A stretch of DNA of 64,000 nucleotides, from the NCBI RefSeq assembly GCF_000633635.1, contig NZ_AYPQ01000009.1, positions 2,356 to 66,355 on the forward strand. Reading direction: 5' to 3'. A model generated the notes under the pieces. The model saw only the letters and a list, made by a program, of their open reading frames with translations. It was not told the DNA's origin and made no database searches. Of this stretch, positions 17,347 through 26,413 are shown piece by piece (position 1 is the stretch's first letter; every line of letters begins with the position of its first letter). Source of the DNA: Enterococcus crotali. Lineage in GTDB: Bacteria > Bacillota > Bacilli > Lactobacillales > Enterococcaceae. Both the position numbers and the translations under genes were made by a program.

Positions 17347-18148
17347 TAAACCAATAATAATTGGTCGTCTTTTAATTCAGTGCCGCTATTTTTGTGGAAC
17401 ATGTCCATCAATTCATTAACAGTCAAATCTTTTTTCTGCTCCTCAGGTACATCGACCACGACTTGGCCTTGATGAAGCATGATCAGGCGGTTGCCGTAGC
17501 AAATCGCATCTTCCATATCGTGTGTCACCATAAATGCAGTTAAATGTTGTTCTTGAATCAACTTTTCAGTCAGCTCCATGACAGTGATCGATGTTTTAGG
17601 ATCAAGGGCTGCGGTATGTTCATCTAGTAAAATCAATTCTGGCGAATCAAGGTAGCCATGAGTAAAGTAATCGCTTGACGTTGTCCACCAGATAATAAAC
17701 CAATTTCTGCACCTAGACGATTCTCTAGGCCTAAATTCAAGCTGGCTAATTGTTCTTTGAAGAAATGGCGGTCATTTTTGCGAACACCATTTCCCAAACC
17801 GCGTTTTTTTCCACGTTTCATAGCAAGTGCCATGTTTTCTTCTACAGTTAAACGAACAGCGGTCCCCATTTTAGGATCTTGAAACACGCGGCTGATTTGT
17901 TTTGAGCGAGCAACAACACGTTGTTTTGTGATGTCTTTGCCATTTAGTGTAAGTTGACCTTCTTCAATAGGTAAAGTTCCTGCGATGCTGTTTAGTAACG
18001 TTGACTTACCGGCACCGTTTCCGCCGATGATCGTAATGAATTCACCTGGATTGATCGTTAAATCGATTCCTTTTAATACGTGGTTTTCATTAACTGTTCC
18101 GCGTTCAAAATATTGGTGTAAGTTTTTGATTGTTAATACAGGTTGCAT
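17346..18148 (-). pseudogene. ABC transporter ATP-binding protein, disrupted by a one-base frameshift
   Basis: This is the ATPase of an operon with the permease and substrate-binding protein upstream. The N-terminal part (18148 down to 17633) has Walker A GGNGAGKST and signature LLSGGQRQA, then stops after ATLIRQN. The C-terminal part (from 17636) continues with Walker B ILLDEHTAALDP and switch His FMVTHD. Adding one C to CGCCAG (complement of 17639-17644) gives ATLIRPELILLDEH and an intact protein of about 267 aa. No other damage is seen, so a sequencing error or a very recent mutation is likely. The ATG overlaps the permease stop. If the frameshift is real, the transporter lacks a complete ATPase. 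Confidence 0.85.
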
Positions 18149-19098
18149 TAATTTGTGCCTCCTTTACGTTTTCCAAGTTTAGAAAAGCCTAATTTTTTTT
18201 GAATCAGAGGTGAAGAGAGACAGATGACCAGAATGATCGCTGAGAATAATTTTAAATCAGCTGGATCAACGCGCAACTCTAAAACGCAAGCAAGAATAAA
18301 GCGGTATAAGATTGCACCGATCACAATCGTAATCAAACGCAAACCAAGTGATTTATTTTTAAAGAGCACTTCAGCAATGATGATCGAAGCAAGTCCGATA
18401 ACGATTGTTCCAATACCGGAATTCAAATCAGCAAAGTTATTATTTTGTACGAGTAAAGCACCTGCTAAAGCGATGCAACCATTTGAGAGCATATAACCGA
18501 TGATTTTCATGTTATCTGTTTTGATTCCATTTGCTTCACTCATATCGATATTGTCACCCGTTGCACGGGTCGCTAAACCAATTTCTGTTTTGAAAAATAA
18601 GACAAGTAGAACAATTACAATCAGTACAATGATCGTACCGACAGCTATCGCACTGTTAACTTTAGAAAAACCTAGTGACTGAGCATGTGAGAAAATTGAA
18701 TCTGTTCCAATCAAGGAAATATTTGGGGCACCCATGATTCTAGAGTTGATACTGTAAAGTCCAGTCATTGTAATGATCCCTGCTAACAAAGCGGGGATTT
18801 TTAATTTTGTGTGTAAAAGTCCAGAAACCAAACCTGCCAACATGCCAGCAATAAAAGCAATGATCAATGCAATAATCGGCGCTATCATATAATGACTATC
18901 AAATAAAGACTGGATCGGCGCCGGCCAAGTCGTTGGATCTTTAGCTAAAATAACTGCAGCGACAGCGCCACCTAAAGGAAAACTTCCTTCTGTCGTTAAA
19001 TCAGCAATGTCTAAAATACGGTAAGTTAGAAAGACTCCAATGGCGAGTAAAGACCACAGAAGACCTTGTGAGGTTGAGGAAAGTAGTATGTCTAACAA
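18148..19098 (-). CDS. ABC transporter permease (branched-chain/TrpY-like family)
   Basis: This 316-aa permease has about eight membrane helices and belongs to the PF02653 type, with TLTTEGS-like and LGGA motifs near residue 35 and a conserved GLxSG cytoplasmic turn. Family members paired with a PF04392 binding protein include TrpXYZ-type importers; the substrate here is not established. It lies 71 bp downstream of the binding-protein gene and overlaps the ATPase gene by one base, indicating one operon. Confidence 0.87.
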   Translation of the reverse strand: MLDILLSSTSQGLLWSLLAIGVFLTYRILDIADLTTEGSFPLGGAVAAVILAKDPTTWPAPIQSLFDSHYMIAPIIALIIAFIAGMLAGLVSGLLHTKLKIPALLAGIITMTGLYSINSRIMGAPNISLIGTDSIFSHAQSLGFSKVNSAIAVGTIIVLIVIVLLVLFFKTEIGLATRATGDNIDMSEANGIKTDNMKIIGYMLSNGCIALAGALLVQNNNFADLNSGIGTIVIGLASIIIAEVLFKNKSLGLRLITIVIGAILYRFILACVLELRVDPADLKLFSAIILVICLSSPLIQKKLGFSKLGKRKGGTN

Positions 19099-19169
19099 TA
19101 AAATCAGCTTCTTTCAATAATATTTATGTATTTCCCGCAGCTCTTGATTGAAGTGCGGGAAAAGTTCAA

Positions 19170-20147
19170 TTAAGGCGCTTTAATAGTATCTGGATCGATA
19201 TCTAAGGCTTTAGCCATATCTTTATTTACGAAAAGTTCTAAGTCTTTCGCTTTTTCAACAGGCATGTCCTCAGGTTTTGCTTCGCCTTTGAGAATTTTTG
19301 CGGCCATAACACCTGTTTGTTTGCCGAGTGATTTGTAGTCGATTCCGACGGTTGCCAAGCCACCTTCTTCAACTTGTTCGATCGAACCTGCGATGACAGG
19401 TGTTTTGTGTTCTTTGGCTACTTCGCCGATAACGGCAGCGGCTGAAGCAAAGGTGTTGTCAGTTGGAATGTAAATCGCGTCAACATCTTTTGCCAAACTG
19501 GTCGTTACTTGCTGGACATCGTTTGTAGAGTTAGCCGTTAGAACTTTCGATTTGATTCCGGCATCTTTTAAGGCTTTTTCAGCCATGTCAGCTTGAATCT
19601 TAGAATTTGCTTCACCAGCATTGTACATAATACCGACAGTTTTAGCGTCAGGCACGATGTTCAATAGCAAAGCAATCTGTTTATCGATTGGGACGATATC
19701 GGTTGTACCAGTGACATTTCCGCCTGGTTTTTCATCTGATTTGACTAATTTAGCGCTAACTAAGTCAGTAACAGCTGTGACTAGAATTGGGATATCCGTT
19801 GTTTCGTTCAACAATGATTGAGCTGCAGGCGTTGCGATTCCTAATAATAGATCTGGTTTTTCTTTGACTAATTTTTCGCTCATACTCTTTAATTGCGCTT
19901 GATCGTTTTGAGCATTGCTATAGTCAATCGTCAAATTATCACCCTCTTTAAAGCCATTATCAGCTAATCCTTCTTTAAATCCTTCAAATGCAGCATCCAA
20001 TGAACCATGCTCAACGGGTTGTAAAACACCGATCTTTTTATTCTCGCTGTTTGTTCCACTATCCGCTTTTTTACCATCTCCACATGCGCCAAGAGTCAGT
20101 AGTGCTACTGCCGATATAATACTCAGTCCTAAAAGTTTCTTTTTCAT
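19170..20147 (-). CDS. ABC transporter substrate-binding lipoprotein (PF04392 / TrpX-like)
   Basis: This 325-aa lipoprotein has a signal peptide ending LTLGAC with Cys22, followed by a two-lobed periplasmic-binding fold of the ABC_sub_bind family. The phrase KKIGVLQPVEHGSLDAAFEGFKEGL and later GIATPAAQSLL, IPILVTAVTD and GTTDIVPI are characteristic. TrpX of streptococci is in this family, so an aromatic amino acid or a peptide is a reasonable but unproven ligand. TTGGAGGA precedes the ATG. The gene sits behind a leader containing a short peptide gene and a terminator, suggesting attenuation. Confidence 0.88.
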   Translation of the reverse strand: MKKKLLGLSIISAVALLTLGACGDGKKADSGTNSENKKIGVLQPVEHGSLDAAFEGFKEGLADNGFKEGDNLTIDYSNAQNDQAQLKSMSEKLVKEKPDLLLGIATPAAQSLLNETTDIPILVTAVTDLVSAKLVKSDEKPGGNVTGTTDIVPIDKQIALLLNIVPDAKTVGIMYNAGEANSKIQADMAEKALKDAGIKSKVLTANSTNDVQQVTTSLAKDVDAIYIPTDNTFASAAAVIGEVAKEHKTPVIAGSIEQVEEGGLATVGIDYKSLGKQTGVMAAKILKGEAKPEDMPVEKAKDLELFVNKDMAKALDIDPDTIKAP

Positions 20148-20174
20148 CTTGATTCCTCCAATATAATTTGTTAA

Positions 20175-20212
20175 AACAAAAAATCCATTCAGACAATATG
20201 CCTAAATGGATT
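20175..20212 (-). terminator. Leader terminator (attenuator) before the ABC operon
   Basis: On the minus strand, AATCCATTTAG and CTGAATGGATT pair over 11 positions (one wobble) with a nine-base loop, followed by TTTTTTG. It ends 27 bases before the binding-protein ATG, so it would block transcription of the operon unless it is prevented from forming. Confidence 0.8.
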
Positions 20213-20354
20213 GATAAAAGTCGTAGGTAAACACTTCTTTATTCGCCACTTAGGATTGTCTACGTGGCTGTTTGTTCAGTACAAAGCGCTCTAGCCATCA
20301 TAGATACAAAAACAGGTTTTTGCTGTTTGTACCCACGATTGCATGAATACAAAA

Positions 20355-20411
20355 CTATCTAAAGTAGCTAAAGTAAGCTTTATTCAGTTGTGGGTTGATT
20401 GTGTGTGTCAT
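20355..20411 (-). CDS. Leader peptide, aromatic-rich, 18 aa
   Basis: This short gene encodes MTHTINPQLNKAYFSYFR and ends in TAG. It has an ideal ribosome-binding site (GGAGGG seven bases before the ATG) and lies directly after a promoter. Four of its last six residues are Tyr or Phe (YFSYF), the kind of codon run found in ribosome-stalling leader peptides. About 140 bases of potentially alternative stems lie between its stop codon and the terminator at 20212-20175. I infer attenuation sensing charged tRNA-Tyr or tRNA-Phe, or direct peptide-ligand stalling. No T-box motif was found. Confidence 0.65.
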   Translation of the reverse strand: MTHTINPQLNKAYFSYFR

Positions 20412-20442
20412 AAAAAATCCCTCCGCAATTTGAATTGTGTTT

Positions 20443-20472
20443 AGTATAAAGGAAAGAGGAGCTTGCTGTCAA
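20443..20472 (-). promoter_or_regulatory. Promoter of the ABC transporter leader
   Basis: On the minus strand, TTGACA (20472-20467), an 18-bp spacer and TATACT (20448-20443) lie about 32 bases upstream of the leader-peptide start codon. Confidence 0.75.
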
Positions 20473-20526
20473 CAGATTATTTTAAATTTTCTGAAAATTC
20501 ATATAATAACTTTGTGGAAAAACGAA

Positions 20527-20626
20527 TTCATGCTATAAAGATCTTTGTGAATTTTTTAAATTAATTCCAATAAAACAGATAAAAGGAGATATCTTTGTGA
20601 ATTTTTGCTCGTTCATGCTACTATTT
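20527..20626 (+). promoter_or_regulatory. Duplicated promoter-like modules upstream of a lipoprotein gene
   Basis: Two copies of TTCATGCTA (20527-20535 and 20612-20620) each provide an extended -10: TGCTATAAA and TGCTACTAT. Two copies of ATCTTTGTGAATTTTT lie at 20541-20556 and 20591-20606. This appears to be a local duplication of promoter or operator sequence. Confidence 0.5.
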
Positions 20627-20662
20627 AGTTAAATAAATAGTCAATAATTAGGAGGATGTAGT

Positions 20663-21235
20663 ATGATTTCGAAAAAATTGATCACATTAGGAACATTGGC
20701 GGCAACAGTATTGGTATTGGGAGCATGTAATAGTGACAATAAAGCGTCTAAAGATAGTTCTTCTGATAGTAAAACAGAAACGTCAATGAGTTCAAGTGTG
20801 GATGCAGTCAGTGGTGCGTCAATCAGTGATAAACCAGAAGTAATCGAAAAAGCGTTAAGTAAAGATGGAAACTGGATCGTTGCAGCGACAGCAGATTTGA
20901 CATTTGATAAAGATGTAACTGTTGCAGGTGAGTTCCATGATAAAGGGGAAGAATCAGGCGATATTTATAGAAAATTAGCATTATACGCGCAAGATTCAGA
21001 TAAAAAAGTGACAGCTGAGTATACAGTAACGGTTCCTCAATTGATCGTTGAAACAGAAAACTTCAATATTGTGAACGGGACTGTTAAAGGAGATATCTTG
21101 GTTAAAGCAAACGGCTTTGTTTTAAATGGAACAAAAGTTGAAGGAAACGTAACTTTTGAAAAAGAAGAATACAAAACTTCTGCTACTTTAGATAAAGAAG
21201 ATGCTGAAGTAACTGGAGATATCACTGTTCAATAA
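20663..21235 (+). CDS. Lipoprotein of unknown function with cOB1-like signal peptide
   Basis: This 190-aa lipoprotein has Cys22 after LVLGA, then a Ser/Lys/Asp linker and a domain ending in regularly spaced beta strands (FNIVNGTVKGDILVKANGFVLNG...), which suggest a small beta-helix. DAVSGAS near residue 50 resembles, but does not match, the flavinylation motif, because Thr is replaced by Ser. I do not recognise the family. The signal-peptide tail ATVLVLGA is six of eight identical to the enterococcal pheromone cOB1 (VAVLVLGA). AGGAGGATGTAGT precedes the ATG. The gene has its own duplicated promoter and a terminator. Confidence 0.78.
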   Translation: MISKKLITLGTLAATVLVLGACNSDNKASKDSSSDSKTETSMSSSVDAVSGASISDKPEVIEKALSKDGNWIVAATADLTFDKDVTVAGEFHDKGEESGDIYRKLALYAQDSDKKVTAEYTVTVPQLIVETENFNIVNGTVKGDILVKANGFVLNGTKVEGNVTFEKEEYKTSATLDKEDAEVTGDITVQ

Positions 21236-21256
21236 AACTTGCTCTTTAGATAAATA

Positions 21257-21291
21257 AAAAAGGTGCTCAACTTTTGTTGAGTGCTTTTTTT
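21257..21291 (+). terminator. Terminator after the lipoprotein gene
   Basis: GCTCAAC-TTTT-GTTGAG stem with flanking A and T runs (CTTTTTTT). Confidence 0.82.
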
Positions 21292-21334
21292 ACAAATCAG
21301 CAAAAGTCAAAGCTAAAAAATGGAGGTGCAATAA

Positions 21335-22312
21335 ATGAAATTTTTGAAAAAAAGTTGGATTTACCTTTTGATCATAGTTGGTTTAATCGTGGTGGCAATT
21401 ACTATTCCGCTCCCTAATTTGTATACGATGACCGCAGGGCCTTTGGTAACTTTGAATAAAGCAGTTACATTGACTAATACTTCAAACAGAAAAGAGGAAT
21501 CAATTTTTGTGACGACCGTTTCCAGACGGCAGGCCACTTTTTTTGGTGCTTTACAGGCCTCTTTGAGCCCTTATGCAGATATTGAGAAGGTCAACCCTGA
21601 AACAAGTGACGTTGAAAGACAGGACATGCGCTTAGTACAGCAAGCTCATATGGCGAATTCTCAGCAAACTTCGGTCGTTCAGGCGTTTCGCTTGGCAGGG
21701 AAAGAAGCAGATTTGGTGATGATCGGCGGACGTTTGATTTTCATTGATCGGGATCAAAGTGAATTAGATCCGTTGTTGCCAGGAGATATCATTACTAAAG
21801 TAAATCAAAAAGTATTTACGAATCAAGAACAGCTAAATGGTCAAACAGCGGTAACGGTACTAAGGTCTAACAAAGAACACGATGTGAGTATCAATTTCAC
21901 CAATTTAACACAAGATAGCTTAGTTGCGCTGCCAGCTGTTCAACAAAGAGAAGAACAAATTCGTATGGATCTTGGTGGCGTAGGCGGCCCTTCTGGAGGT
22001 GCGATGTTAACATTACGTATTTATGATTTATTGACTGGACAACAGTTGTTACAAGGGAGGAAAATTGCAGGAACTGGAACGATTACTTCTAGTGGTACGG
22101 TTGGAAGAGTTGGTGGAATTGCACAAAAAGTATTTGCCGCCCATAATGAAAACATGGATGTGTTCTTTGTACCAAATGATGATGTCAGCGGATCAGAAGC
22201 GATCGTTAGTAATTATGCAGAAGCGCTAAAAACGAAAGAACGATTGCGAACCAAAATGGCGATAGTTCCAGTAAAAAATATGGATGATATTTTGAATTAT
22301 TTAAAAAAGTAA
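21335..22312 (+). CDS. SepM/YlbL-like membrane protease (PDZ plus Lon-type S16 domain)
   Basis: This 325-aa protein has one N-terminal membrane anchor (WIYLLIIVGLIVVAITI). The middle part contains the PDZ-like stretch LLPGDIITKVNQKVF. The C-terminal Lon-like peptidase domain has catalytic Ser in GGPSGGAM (about residue 215) and the dyad Lys in GRVGGIAQKVFAAH. Relatives include B. subtilis YlbL and S. mutans SepM, which trims a competence pheromone outside the cell. The substrate here is unknown. AAATGGAGGTGC precedes the ATG. It lies between a lipoprotein gene and the rpoB promoter. Confidence 0.85.
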   Translation: MKFLKKSWIYLLIIVGLIVVAITIPLPNLYTMTAGPLVTLNKAVTLTNTSNRKEESIFVTTVSRRQATFFGALQASLSPYADIEKVNPETSDVERQDMRLVQQAHMANSQQTSVVQAFRLAGKEADLVMIGGRLIFIDRDQSELDPLLPGDIITKVNQKVFTNQEQLNGQTAVTVLRSNKEHDVSINFTNLTQDSLVALPAVQQREEQIRMDLGGVGGPSGGAMLTLRIYDLLTGQQLLQGRKIAGTGTITSSGTVGRVGGIAQKVFAAHNENMDVFFVPNDDVSGSEAIVSNYAEALKTKERLRTKMAIVPVKNMDDILNYLKK

Positions 22313-22384
22313 ACAGTATAAAAAATTCAAGTATTTCTACTCTGATCATAGTTTTATAAGCAGGATAAATGCTTGCGAAAACCC

Positions 22385-22413
22385 TTGACTTTTACTATAG
22401 AAGAAAGTATACT
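22385..22413 (+). promoter_or_regulatory. rpoB promoter
   Basis: TTGACT (22385-22390), a 17-bp spacer and TATACT (22408-22413) give a near-consensus sigma-A promoter, leaving a leader of about 240 nt before rpoB. Confidence 0.8.
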
Positions 22414-22570
22414 GTGTAGATGCAAAAACTATCTGAAAAATGACAAAGCAGGAGCGAAATATTGTCCGTTCCGGTTTTTAATAGGGAAACAAAAGTAGAA
22501 ACGCACGAGAAATTTTCAAGAGCACATTCTATTTTTGGTTTTTTTTGCCTAAAAACTGCAAAAAATGCTC

Positions 22571-22601
22571 AATATTACAGATATTTAATATTTGTAATAT
22601 T
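22571..22601 (+). promoter_or_regulatory. AT-rich hairpin in the rpoB leader
   Basis: AATATTACAGATAT and ATATTTGTAATATT pair over 14 positions around a three-base loop. No T run follows, so it is not a standard terminator. It may act as an RNA processing, stability or regulatory site. The rest of the 22313-22657 gap holds the promoter and no gene. Confidence 0.5.
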
Positions 22602-22657
22602 AAAGAAATATTTTCGGTTAGTGTTTTGATAGACTTTTAATTAGAGGAGTGAAGAGC

Positions 22658-25600
22658 TTGGCTGGACACGTAGTAAAATACGGAAAACACCGCGAACGTA
22701 GAAGTTTCGCCCGGATCAGTGAAGTGTTGGAATTACCCAACTTGATCGAGATTCAAACAGACTCTTACCAATGGTTTTTAGATGAAGGACTAAGAGAAAT
22801 GTTTGAGGACATTTTACCGATCGATGATTTTCAAGGAAACTTATCTTTGGAATTTGTGGATTATGAATTAAAAGAACCTAAGTATACGGTAGAAGAAGCG
22901 CGTGCACATGACGCAAACTATTCTGCACCGTTACACGTTACTCTACGATTGACAAACCGTGAATCTGGAGAAATCAAATCACAAGAAGTATTCTTCGGTG
23001 ATTTCCCTCTAATGACTGAAATGGGAACATTTATCATCAATGGTGCAGAACGTGTTATCGTTTCTCAATTAGTACGTTCACCTGGTGTTTATTTCCATGG
23101 AAAAGTAGATAAAAATGGTAAAGAAGGCTTTGGCTCAACAGTGATCCCTAACCGTGGTGCATGGTTAGAAATGGAAACTGATGCAAAAGACATCTCTTAC
23201 GTACGTATCGACCGTACACGTAAAATTCCTTTGACTGTATTAGTTCGTGCTTTAGGTTTTGGCTCTGATGATACGATTTTTGAAATTTTCGGTGAAACCT
23301 TAAGCTTACGTAATACGATCGAAAAAGATTTACACAAAAATGCTAGCGATTCTCGTACCGAAGAAGGGTTAAAAGACATCTATGAGCGTCTTCGACCTGG
23401 GGAGCCGAAAACGGCTGACAGTTCTCGTAACTTACTGAACGCTCGCTTCTTCGATCCAAAACGTTATGACTTAGCGAACGTTGGTCGTTACAAAGTCAAC
23501 AAAAAATTAGACTTAAAAACTCGTTTATTGAACCTGACTTTAGGTGAAACATTGATCGATGCTGAAACTGGCGAAATCATTGTTGAAAAAGGAACAGTAT
23601 TGACGCACCAAGTAATGGAAACTTTAGGTGAACATATCGATAACGGCTTAAACAGCGTAACCTATTACCCAAGCGAAGATGGTGTAGTTACTGAACCAAT
23701 GACAGTTCAAGTCATCAAAGTTCTTTCTCCAAAAGATCCAGAACGTATCGTTAACGTAATCGGTAATGGTTACCCTGATACAAGTGTGAAGACTGTTCGT
23801 CCAGCAGATATCGTAGCTTCAATGAGTTATTTCTTTAACTTACAAGAAGATATCGGTAACGTAGATGATATCGATCACTTAGGAAACCGTCGTATTCGTT
23901 CAGTTGGTGAATTACTACAAAACCAATTCCGTATTGGTTTAGCTCGTATGGAGCGTGTGGTTCGTGAAAGAATGTCTATTCAAGACACTGAAACATTGAC
24001 ACCACAACAATTGATCAATATCCGTCCAGTAGTGGCAAGTATCAAAGAATTCTTTGGTTCTTCTCAGTTATCACAATTCATGGATCAAACAAATCCTCTA
24101 GGTGAGTTGACACACAAACGTCGTCTATCTGCCTTAGGACCTGGTGGTTTGACTCGTGACCGTGCCGGCTATGAAGTTCGAGACGTTCACTATTCCCACT
24201 ATGGACGTATGTGTCCGATCGAAACGCCTGAGGGCCCGAATATCGGATTGATCAATAGCTTGTCAAGTTATGCTAAAGTCAATAAATTTGGATTTATCGA
24301 AACACCGTATCGTCGTGTGGATCGTGCTACAGGAAAAGTAACCGACAAAGTAGATTACCTAACTGCTGACACAGAGGATCACTATATCGTAGCGCAAGCA
24401 AACTCACGCTTAAATGAAGATGGAACATTCGCTGAAGAATTAGTAATGGCTCGTCTGCAAAGTGAAAACCTTGAAGTGACGATCGATAGAGTCGATTACA
24501 TGGACGTTTCACCTAAACAGGTAGTAGCAGTTGCGACAGCATGTATTCCTTTCTTGGAAAACGATGACTCCAACCGTGCCTTGATGGGTGCCAACATGCA
24601 ACGTCAAGCAGTGCCTTTGATCCAACCTCGTTCACCACTTGTGGGAACTGGTATGGAATACAAGTCAGCACATGACTCGGGTGCCGCTTTACTATGTAAA
24701 CATGATGGTGTCGTTGAATATGTGGATGCATCAGAAGTACGCGTTCGCCGTGACAATGGCGCATTAGACAAATATATGGTAACAAAATTCCGTCGTTCAA
24801 ATTCAGGAACAAGTTACAACCAACGTCCAATCGTTCTTTTAGGCGAAAAAGTTGAAAAAGGCGATACATTAGCTGATGGACCTTCTATGGAAGAAGGCGA
24901 AATGGCTTTAGGACAAAACGTCCTTGTCGGATTCATGACATGGGAAGGGTACAACTACGAGGATGCGATCATCATGAGCCGTCGTTTGGTGAAAGATGAT
25001 GTCTATACTTCTATCCATATTGAAGAATATGAATCAGAAGCTCGTGATACAAAATTAGGCCCTGAAGAAATCACGCGTGAAATTCCAAACGTCGGGGAAG
25101 ATGCATTAAAAGACCTTGATGAGATGGGTATCATTCGTATCGGTGCTGAAGTCAAAGATGGTGACCTATTAGTAGGTAAAGTAACGCCTAAAGGGGTAAC
25201 TGAGTTATCTGCGGAAGAACGTTTACTACATGCAATCTTTGGTGAAAAAGCCCGTGAAGTTCGTGATACATCTCTACGTGTACCTCACGGTGGCGGCGGG
25301 ATCGTTCATGATGTGAAAATCTTTACTCGTGAAGCTGGAGACGAATTATCTCCAGGTGTAAACATGTTAGTTCGTGTGTATATCGTTCAAAAACGTAAAA
25401 TCAACGAAGGCGATAAAATGGCCGGACGTCACGGTAATAAAGGGGTCGTATCCCGTATTATGCCGGAAGAAGATATGCCATTCTTGCCAGATGGTACACC
25501 GATCGATATCATGTTGAATCCACTAGGGGTGCCATCACGTATGAACATCGGACAAGTACTAGAATTGCACTTGGGTATGGCTGCTCGTCAGTTAGGTATC

Positions 25601-26275
25601 CACATTGCAACACCAGTATTTGATGGTGCAAATGATGATGACGTTTGGGAAACTGTTCGTGAAGCTGGTATGGCTAGCGATGCGAAAACAGTTCTATACG
25701 ACGGACGTACAGGTGAACCATTTGATAACCGTATCTCTGTTGGTGTGATGTACATGATCAAATTGGCCCACATGGTCGATGATAAATTGCATGCCCGTTC
25801 TATTGGACCATACTCACTTGTTACCCAACAACCACTTGGAGGTAAAGCTCAATTTGGTGGACAACGTTTTGGGGAAATGGAAGTATGGGCACTGGAAGCA
25901 TATGGTGCTGCTTACACATTACAAGAAATCTTAACGTACAAATCTGATGACGTGGTTGGTCGTGTGAAAACATACGAAGCGATCGTCAAAGGTGAACCAA
26001 TTCCAAAACCAGGCGTACCAGAATCATTCCGCGTATTGGTAAAAGAATTACAATCACTTGGATTAGATATGCGCGTATTGGACATTGAAGAACAAGAAAT
26101 CGAATTGCGTGATATGGACGATGATGATGATGACTTGATCACCGTTGATGCCCTAACAAAATTCGCAGAACAACAATCAGCGAAACAATTAGAAAAAGAA
26201 GCAGCGGAAGCAAAGGAAGCAGCTGATGCAGTGCTTGAACAAGAAATAGAAACTGCTGAAGATACAAAAGACTAA
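22658..26275 (+). CDS. rpoB: RpoB, RNA polymerase beta subunit
   Basis: This 1205-aa protein starts [17 protein letters not shown], the normal enterococcal N-terminus, from a TTG at 22658 with AGAGGAG eight bases upstream. A GTG at 22649 overlaps that ribosome-binding site and is rejected. Recognisable conserved blocks include the rifampicin region [33 protein letters not shown], the DxxD-like [34 protein letters not shown] near the active site and the C-terminal [24 protein letters not shown]. The rifampicin cluster shows the wild-type-like S, Q, D, H and R positions. The acidic tail [15 protein letters not shown] is typical of low-GC cocci. Confidence 0.98.
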   Translation: MAGHVVKYGKHRERRSFARISEVLELPNLIEIQTDSYQWFLDEGLREMFEDILPIDDFQGNLSLEFVDYELKEPKYTVEEARAHDANYSAPLHVTLRLTNRESGEIKSQEVFFGDFPLMTEMGTFIINGAERVIVSQLVRSPGVYFHGKVDKNGKEGFGSTVIPNRGAWLEMETDAKDISYVRIDRTRKIPLTVLVRALGFGSDDTIFEIFGETLSLRNTIEKDLHKNASDSRTEEGLKDIYERLRPGEPKTADSSRNLLNARFFDPKRYDLANVGRYKVNKKLDLKTRLLNLTLGETLIDAETGEIIVEKGTVLTHQVMETLGEHIDNGLNSVTYYPSEDGVVTEPMTVQVIKVLSPKDPERIVNVIGNGYPDTSVKTVRPADIVASMSYFFNLQEDIGNVDDIDHLGNRRIRSVGELLQNQFRIGLARMERVVRERMSIQDTETLTPQQLINIRPVVASIKEFFGSSQLSQFMDQTNPLGELTHKRRLSALGPGGLTRDRAGYEVRDVHYSHYGRMCPIETPEGPNIGLINSLSSYAKVNKFGFIETPYRRVDRATGKVTDKVDYLTADTEDHYIVAQANSRLNEDGTFAEELVMARLQSENLEVTIDRVDYMDVSPKQVVAVATACIPFLENDDSNRALMGANMQRQAVPLIQPRSPLVGTGMEYKSAHDSGAALLCKHDGVVEYVDASEVRVRRDNGALDKYMVTKFRRSNSGTSYNQRPIVLLGEKVEKGDTLADGPSMEEGEMALGQNVLVGFMTWEGYNYEDAIIMSRRLVKDDVYTSIHIEEYESEARDTKLGPEEITREIPNVGEDALKDLDEMGIIRIGAEVKDGDLLVGKVTPKGVTELSAEERLLHAIFGEKAREVRDTSLRVPHGGGGIVHDVKIFTREAGDELSPGVNMLVRVYIVQKRKINEGDKMAGRHGNKGVVSRIMPEEDMPFLPDGTPIDIMLNPLGVPSRMNIGQVLELHLGMAARQLGIHIATPVFDGANDDDVWETVREAGMASDAKTVLYDGRTGEPFDNRISVGVMYMIKLAHMVDDKLHARSIGPYSLVTQQPLGGKAQFGGQRFGEMEVWALEAYGAAYTLQEILTYKSDDVVGRVKTYEAIVKGEPIPKPGVPESFRVLVKELQSLGLDMRVLDIEEQEIELRDMDDDDDDLITVDALTKFAEQQSAKQLEKEAAEAKEAADAVLEQEIETAEDTKD

Positions 26276-26413
26276 TTGTTTTACATTTTGTATAAAGTGC
26301 CAATGAAATCCGTTAGTTATGGGCTAGAACGATCACTATGATTGCTTCTAGTTCCAAACTACGGTGAATAGCTCATTCAGCTTTTCTAACTAATTGAATG
26401 GAGGGAATCCCTT

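Noticed and set aside
20175-20440. T-box riboswitch for the ABC operon
   Set aside because: No AGGGTGGNACCGCG-like T-box sequence was found before the terminator, whereas a well-initiated leader peptide is present.
20810-20830. Flavinylation site in the 20663 lipoprotein (DAVSGAS)
   Set aside because: The motif ends in Ser instead of Thr and there is no surrounding FMN-bind domain, so it is probably coincidental.
22649-22657. GTG start for rpoB
   Set aside because: The GTG is part of the ribosome-binding site AGAGGAGTG; the TTG at 22658 gives the conserved N-terminus [15 protein letters not shown].
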